Assembly (NCBI RefSeq): GCF_009866805.1
Contig: NZ_SIZW01000043.1
Coordinates: 1 to 64,000, forward strand
Length of the DNA stretch: 64,000 nt
Reading direction: 5' to 3'
From: Schauerella aestuarii
Lineage (GTDB): Bacteria > Pseudomonadota > Gammaproteobacteria > Burkholderiales > Burkholderiaceae_B
The position numbers and the translations under genes are program-made. This document shows, in pieces, positions 60,382-64,000 of this stretch (within the stretch, counting starts at the first letter, position 1; every line of letters starts with the position of its first letter). The notes beneath the pieces were generated by a model. That model searched no databases and had not been told where the DNA came from. It saw nothing but the letters and a program-made list of their open reading frames with translations.

Positions 60382-62157
60382 TCAGGCCCGCGTGCGGCGG
60401 TCGCGCCAGACGCCTAGCGGCGTGCGCCGGAACGCTTCCCGGCGCTCCTCGTCATCGAATTGGGAGAGCGCAGGTTTGACGAGATCGCTGCGGCTGATGA
60501 TCCCCACCAGCTTGCGCGTCTGTGCGTCTTCGACCACCGGCAGGCGCTCCACTGCATGCACGGCCAGCCGGCCTGCTACCGTGCGGCAGGTTTCGTGGGC
60601 GGTCGCCATCACTGGCGTGTTCACGCCAAACAAGTCTCCAACGCGGGCCTGCGCGTGGCGCCCGCCGGCCGATACCAGCGTTTCCCGATCCAGCATGCCG
60701 AGCAGTTCGCCGTTTTCGACAACCGGGTAGGCGCGATGCTGCTGGGTCGGCCCGAACTGTGCGGTCAGTACATCGGCGATCGCGGCACCGGCGTCGATCG
60801 TTTCGACCTCGCGCGTCATCACCTCACCGACCGCATGGCGTTCGAGCGGATCGATGCCGTATTCGCGAAAGATGTGATACCCGCGGCGGGCGATCTTCTC
60901 GGTCAGAATCGACCGCTTCATCACCAGCACGGTAAAGCCGTATGACACCGCGCAGGTCATCAGCAACGGCAACAGCGCATTGACGTCGTGCGTGAGTTCG
61001 AACGCAAACACCACGGCCATGATGGGTGCGCGCATCATGCCGCCCAGCGTGGCCGCCATGAACACCAGCGGCCATACGGCAGGCGCGCCGCCCGGCATGT
61101 AGGGCGCAACGACCGCGCCGACGGCCGCGCCCATCATGAGCAAGGGGGCAAGCACGCCGCCTGAGGTGCCCGAGCCCAGCGAAATCACCCAGATCGCCGC
61201 CTTCACCAGGATGAGGCCGATCACGATGCCGGCCGCCAGATGATTGGCCAGCAGGTCGGCGATGACGTCGTAACCGACACCCAGCGCACGCGGCTCGAAG
61301 TAGCCTCCGATGCCGATGGCAAGGCCGCCCAGTGCGGGCCACCACATCCAGTGGATGGGTAGCTTGCCGAACAGGTCTTCGACCTTGTAGAGCGAGGTCG
61401 ACAAGGCCCAGCACAACGCCCCGGTCACGATGCCGGCTGCCACGCAGGAAAACAGACCGAGCGGGCCGAGTGCTGCCGTTTCCAGCGGAAAGAGCGGACC
61501 GCTTTCCAGCAAGAGTGGGCGCGCGAAGCCGGCGACGGCGCAGGCCAGCGCAACAGGCAGCAAACTGCGGGGGCGCAGTTCGAAGAGCAGCAATTCAACC
61601 GCCAGCAGCAACGCGGCCACCGGTGTGCCGAAGATGGCGGTCATGCCGGCGGCTGCACCTGCCACCAGCAGCGTTTTGCGCTCGCCACCCGAGAGGTGAA
61701 AGAACTGAGCGAGCAACGATCCAAGTGCGCCGCCCGTCATGATGATGGGGCCTTCGGCACCGAACGGACCGCCGCTGCCAATGCCGATGGCGGAAGACAC
61801 CGGCTTGAGCACGGCCACCTTGGGCGAGATTTTGCTTTTGCCGAACAGGATGGCTTCGATCGCTTCTGGGATCCCGTGGCCGCGGATCTTTTCGCTGCCG
61901 TAACGTGCCATGAGGCCGATGATCAATCCGCCGATGACCGGCACGACGATGATCCACAGGCCGAGGGTGTTCTCGGCCGGCGACCGTTCGGCGAACGACA
62001 GCGTCTGGAAGAAGAACAGCTGGGTGAAGAACCGGATGAGGTGAATGAGGGCGTAAGCGGCGGCGGTACTCAACAGCCCGACCACTACGGCGAGGGCCGC
62101 AGTGCGTAACAGGCGTGACGTGGCCGCAAAATCGCCTCTGGCGTTTGCGTGGCGCAT
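60382..62157 (-). CDS. clcB: ClC-type chloride channel/antiporter with C-terminal CBS pair
   Basis: 591 residues: ClC membrane domain (about 20-430) then two CBS domains (about 445-570). Selectivity-filter motifs GHGIPE (93-98), GAEGP (133-137, gating Glu135) and GSGTSGGVLAP. The gating Glu is present; whether the internal proton Glu of antiporters is present I cannot settle by eye. CBS pairs often bind adenine nucleotides. Eight bases after the marR gene, so cotranscribed. Confidence 0.9.
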   Translation of the reverse strand: MRHANARGDFAATSRLLRTAALAVVVGLLSTAAAYALIHLIRFFTQLFFFQTLSFAERSPAENTLGLWIIVVPVIGGLIIGLMARYGSEKIRGHGIPEAIEAILFGKSKISPKVAVLKPVSSAIGIGSGGPFGAEGPIIMTGGALGSLLAQFFHLSGGERKTLLVAGAAAGMTAIFGTPVAALLLAVELLLFELRPRSLLPVALACAVAGFARPLLLESGPLFPLETAALGPLGLFSCVAAGIVTGALCWALSTSLYKVEDLFGKLPIHWMWWPALGGLAIGIGGYFEPRALGVGYDVIADLLANHLAAGIVIGLILVKAAIWVISLGSGTSGGVLAPLLMMGAAVGAVVAPYMPGGAPAVWPLVFMAATLGGMMRAPIMAVVFAFELTHDVNALLPLLMTCAVSYGFTVLVMKRSILTEKIARRGYHIFREYGIDPLERHAVGEVMTREVETIDAGAAIADVLTAQFGPTQQHRAYPVVENGELLGMLDRETLVSAGGRHAQARVGDLFGVNTPVMATAHETCRTVAGRLAVHAVERLPVVEDAQTRKLVGIISRSDLVKPALSQFDDEERREAFRRTPLGVWRDRRTRA

Positions 62158-62165
62158 GAACGTTC

Positions 62166-62594
62166 CTAGTAAGGCTGGATCGACCGATGGATAACGCCGC
62201 CGAGCATCTTGAGTTCTTCGCGATGCAGTGCCGCAAGCCGGGCCAGGACGGCTTCGCCCTTTTCAAGCAGGTGCACTTCGACGAGTCTGCGGTCTTCGGC
62301 GTTTTGCCGCCGCTCGACCAGCCCGGCCGCTTCGCATCGCGACACAAGCGCCACGACGCCGTGCGAGTGGGCTTGCAGGCGATCGGCTAATTCACCGATA
62401 CTGGCCCAAGGCCGCTCGCGCATGCCTTTGATATGCAGCAACGTGACGTACTGCAGTGGGGTAATGCCTTCGGCCTGTGCCGCGTTCTCTGAGAAGCGCT
62501 CGAATTTTCGAAGCTGATGCCGAAAATCGGACAACGCTTCGTAGTCGGTTTTGCGAAGCGGAGGCAGCGAAGAGGCGTTCACGCGTCGATCCAT
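62166..62594 (-). CDS. MarR-family transcription regulator
   Basis: 142 residues: winged helix with SIGELADRLQAHSHGVVALVSRCEAAGLVERRQNAEDRRLVEVHLLEKG. The perfect palindrome 24 bases upstream of its ATG is the likely autoregulatory operator; the downstream ClC gene would be controlled with it. Confidence 0.92.
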   Translation of the reverse strand: MDRRVNASSLPPLRKTDYEALSDFRHQLRKFERFSENAAQAEGITPLQYVTLLHIKGMRERPWASIGELADRLQAHSHGVVALVSRCEAAGLVERRQNAEDRRLVEVHLLEKGEAVLARLAALHREELKMLGGVIHRSIQPY

Positions 62595-62617
62595 GACAAG
62601 TGATGATGAGCCATAAA

Positions 62618-62636
62618 TATATCACAACGTGATATA
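62618..62636. promoter_or_regulatory. MarR operator candidate
   Basis: TATATCAC-AAC-GTGATATA, a perfect inverted repeat with eight-base arms and a three-base centre, just upstream of marR. Size and symmetry are typical of MarR operators. Confidence 0.75.
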
Positions 62637-62687
62637 AAATTGAATTCACGCAATTGAATCCATTTCACGTTTACATGGGCGACGTGG

Positions 62688-64000
62688 TCAATCGGCCCGC
62701 GCGGTTCCCAGTGCCTCTAGTGTGGCCGCGACGCCTCTCGTGCGCAACTGTTTTACCTGCACCGCAACCGCGTTCACAAAGCGATCGTTGCCGCTCAAGT
62801 CGCCAAACACCGGTCGATAGCCCGTCAAACGTGCAACATAGCGGGTGTCTTGGAGCAGCGGATCTTCGGTGGCATCGCGAGCCGCAACCGCAGCAGCCAC
62901 CTCGATGCTCAGTGCGTCGGCAAGCGGGTCTGAAATCGGGTATGCCTGGTGGGCCTCATCCCTTCCTTGCAGATACACCAACCACGCTGCCACGGCGAGC
63001 GCCAATCCGTCGATCGGCAGCCCGTCGCGCAAGCGTTCGCGAATGGTGCCGAGCAGCCGCTGCGGCAGCTTCTGCGAGCCGTCCATCGCAATCTGACCGG
63101 TTTGATGTTGAAGCGCGGGATTGGCAAATCGGGCGAGCAGCCGCTCGGCATACTGCGCGAGATCCAGGCCTTCCAGCGCAGGCAGTGTGGGCGCGATTTC
63201 GTCACGCATCAACGTGCCGATATAGCGGCGCATGGCAGGTTGCGCAATCGCTTGGTCCACCGTGCGCCAGCCTGCCAGTACGGAAAGATAAGCCAGTGCG
63301 GAGTGGGTGCCGTTCACCATCCGCAACTTCAATACTTCGTAGGGTGTGGCGTCGGTCACGAAGCGCGCGCCAGCGGCTGACCAATCCGGCCGGCCCGCGG
63401 CAAAGTCGTCTTCGATGACCCAATCGAGGAAGGGTTCGCCCAATACCGGCCACGCGTCGACGAGACCGATCGCGCGCGAAATCGATTCGCGATCGGCGTC
63501 GGTCGTGCGCGGCACGATCCGATCCACCATCGAACAAGGAAAGGTGCAGGTGGTGCCGATCCATTCCTGCAGGCCGGGGTCGACACGCCCCGCGAGATCG
63601 AGCACCAGCCCGCGCAGGAGCTTGCCGTTGGACGGTAGATTGTCGAGCGACATGAGGGTCAGCGGCGGCGACTTCGCGGCATGGCGACGCTGCAACCCAT
63701 ACACGATGAAGCCTACGATGCTGCGGGGTGACTCGGGATGCAAAAGGTCATGCACGATATCCGGATGATCGGCATTGAGCGCTCCGGTCGCCGGATGGTG
63801 GCAGTAGCCTTTCTCCGTCACGGTGAGACTGACGATGCGCGTATCCGGCGCCGCGATGCGCGCCAGAACCCGCGTGGGATCGTCGGGTGCCACTAGCGTC
63901 TCGCGCAGCGCGCCGATAATCGATAGCTGCTCGCGCTTGGCGCCCGCTGCATCGGCATCCCGGATCGCCAGCGTGTACAAGCCATCCTGGGGGGCCAGCG
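62688..64000 (-). CDS. Mannitol dehydrogenase / fructuronate reductase-family polyol dehydrogenase (5' end outside window)
   Basis: At least 437 residues; the reading frame runs off the right edge, so the N-terminus with the NAD-binding loop is missing. Visible: SLTVTEKGYCHHP, MSLDNLPSNGKLLRGLVLDLA, CTFPCSMVDRIVPRTT and the catalytic Lys/Asn/His block LKLRMVNGTHSALAYLSVLAG. The family interconverts long-chain polyols or hexuronates and ketoses with NAD(P)H. Substrate not decidable here. Confidence 0.9.
   Translation of the reverse strand, partial: LAPQDGLYTLAIRDADAAGAKREQLSIIGALRETLVAPDDPTRVLARIAAPDTRIVSLTVTEKGYCHHPATGALNADHPDIVHDLLHPESPRSIVGFIVYGLQRRHAAKSPPLTLMSLDNLPSNGKLLRGLVLDLAGRVDPGLQEWIGTTCTFPCSMVDRIVPRTTDADRESISRAIGLVDAWPVLGEPFLDWVIEDDFAAGRPDWSAAGARFVTDATPYEVLKLRMVNGTHSALAYLSVLAGWRTVDQAIAQPAMRRYIGTLMRDEIAPTLPALEGLDLAQYAERLLARFANPALQHQTGQIAMDGSQKLPQRLLGTIRERLRDGLPIDGLALAVAAWLVYLQGRDEAHQAYPISDPLADALSIEVAAAVAARDATEDPLLQDTRYVARLTGYRPVFGDLSGNDRFVNAVAVQVKQLRTRGVAATLEALGTARAD

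Overview
The window looks like the chromosome of a betaproteobacterium of the order Burkholderiales, most probably Alcaligenaceae-like (the Bordetella/Achromobacter neighbourhood). That placement is inference. It rests on high GC in the backbone, four separate tripartite-tricarboxylate/Bug-type periplasmic receptors scattered beside catabolic genes, a cysI-DUF934 pair, flhDC, and a ProQ protein with long low-complexity tails.

Layout. 1-1650: the 3' half of a tRNA-Lys(TTT), probably the end of an integrated element lying off the left edge, then a terminator, short tandem repeats and a few small uncertain ORFs. 1652-8806: cspA, the GABA catabolic pair gabT-gabD with a divergent MocR-type regulator, and cysI-DUF934. 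8966-12795: flhDC, a chemoreceptor and a TetR regulator, linked by three near-identical palindromes that suggest one regulon. 13183-20176: a bacteriophytochrome kinase, a stand-alone receiver, a degenerate kinase-like (phosphotransferase-like) protein, AsmA and a diguanylate cyclase.

20359-27455: an intact tRNA-Lys(CTT) followed by a 7.0-kb integrated element bounded by a 50-bp duplication of the tRNA 3' end. It carries a tyrosine recombinase, remnants of a phage Rz/Rz1 spanin pair, and an AT-richer four-gene operon: a Dam-type adenine methyltransferase, a HIT-domain protein, a multi-pass membrane protein, and an 866-residue protein. That last protein reads as a PEP-synthase-like ATP-grasp region plus phospho-His swivel domain joined to a MazG-like NTP pyrophosphohydrolase. 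This is the best candidate for an undescribed system, plausibly a phage-defence cassette using nucleotide chemistry. A SOS (LexA-like) box and a tiny CxxC ORF lie near the right end.

27518-44300: catabolic modules, most with their own regulator: Bug/enolase-superfamily/LysR, ParD-like/Map, amidase/Bug/LysR, CaiB/enoyl-CoA hydratase/Bug/GntR, then an IclR regulator divergent from a long operon. That operon (40985-53152) runs COG0523 GTPase, hydantoinase-like amidohydrolase, isochorismatase-like amidase, five-gene Liv-type ABC importer, MmgE/PrpD, FAD oxidoreductase, MmgE/PrpD. It looks like uptake and breakdown of one cyclic amide or ureido compound whose identity is not evident. 53304-64000: ProQ, another Bug receptor, a NarL-type two-component system divergent from the pyruvate transporter cstA-ybdD, a MarR-clcB operon with a perfect palindromic operator, and a polyol dehydrogenase cut by the right edge.

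All calls come from reading the sequence and protein motifs. No database search was run, and family names are recognition from memory.
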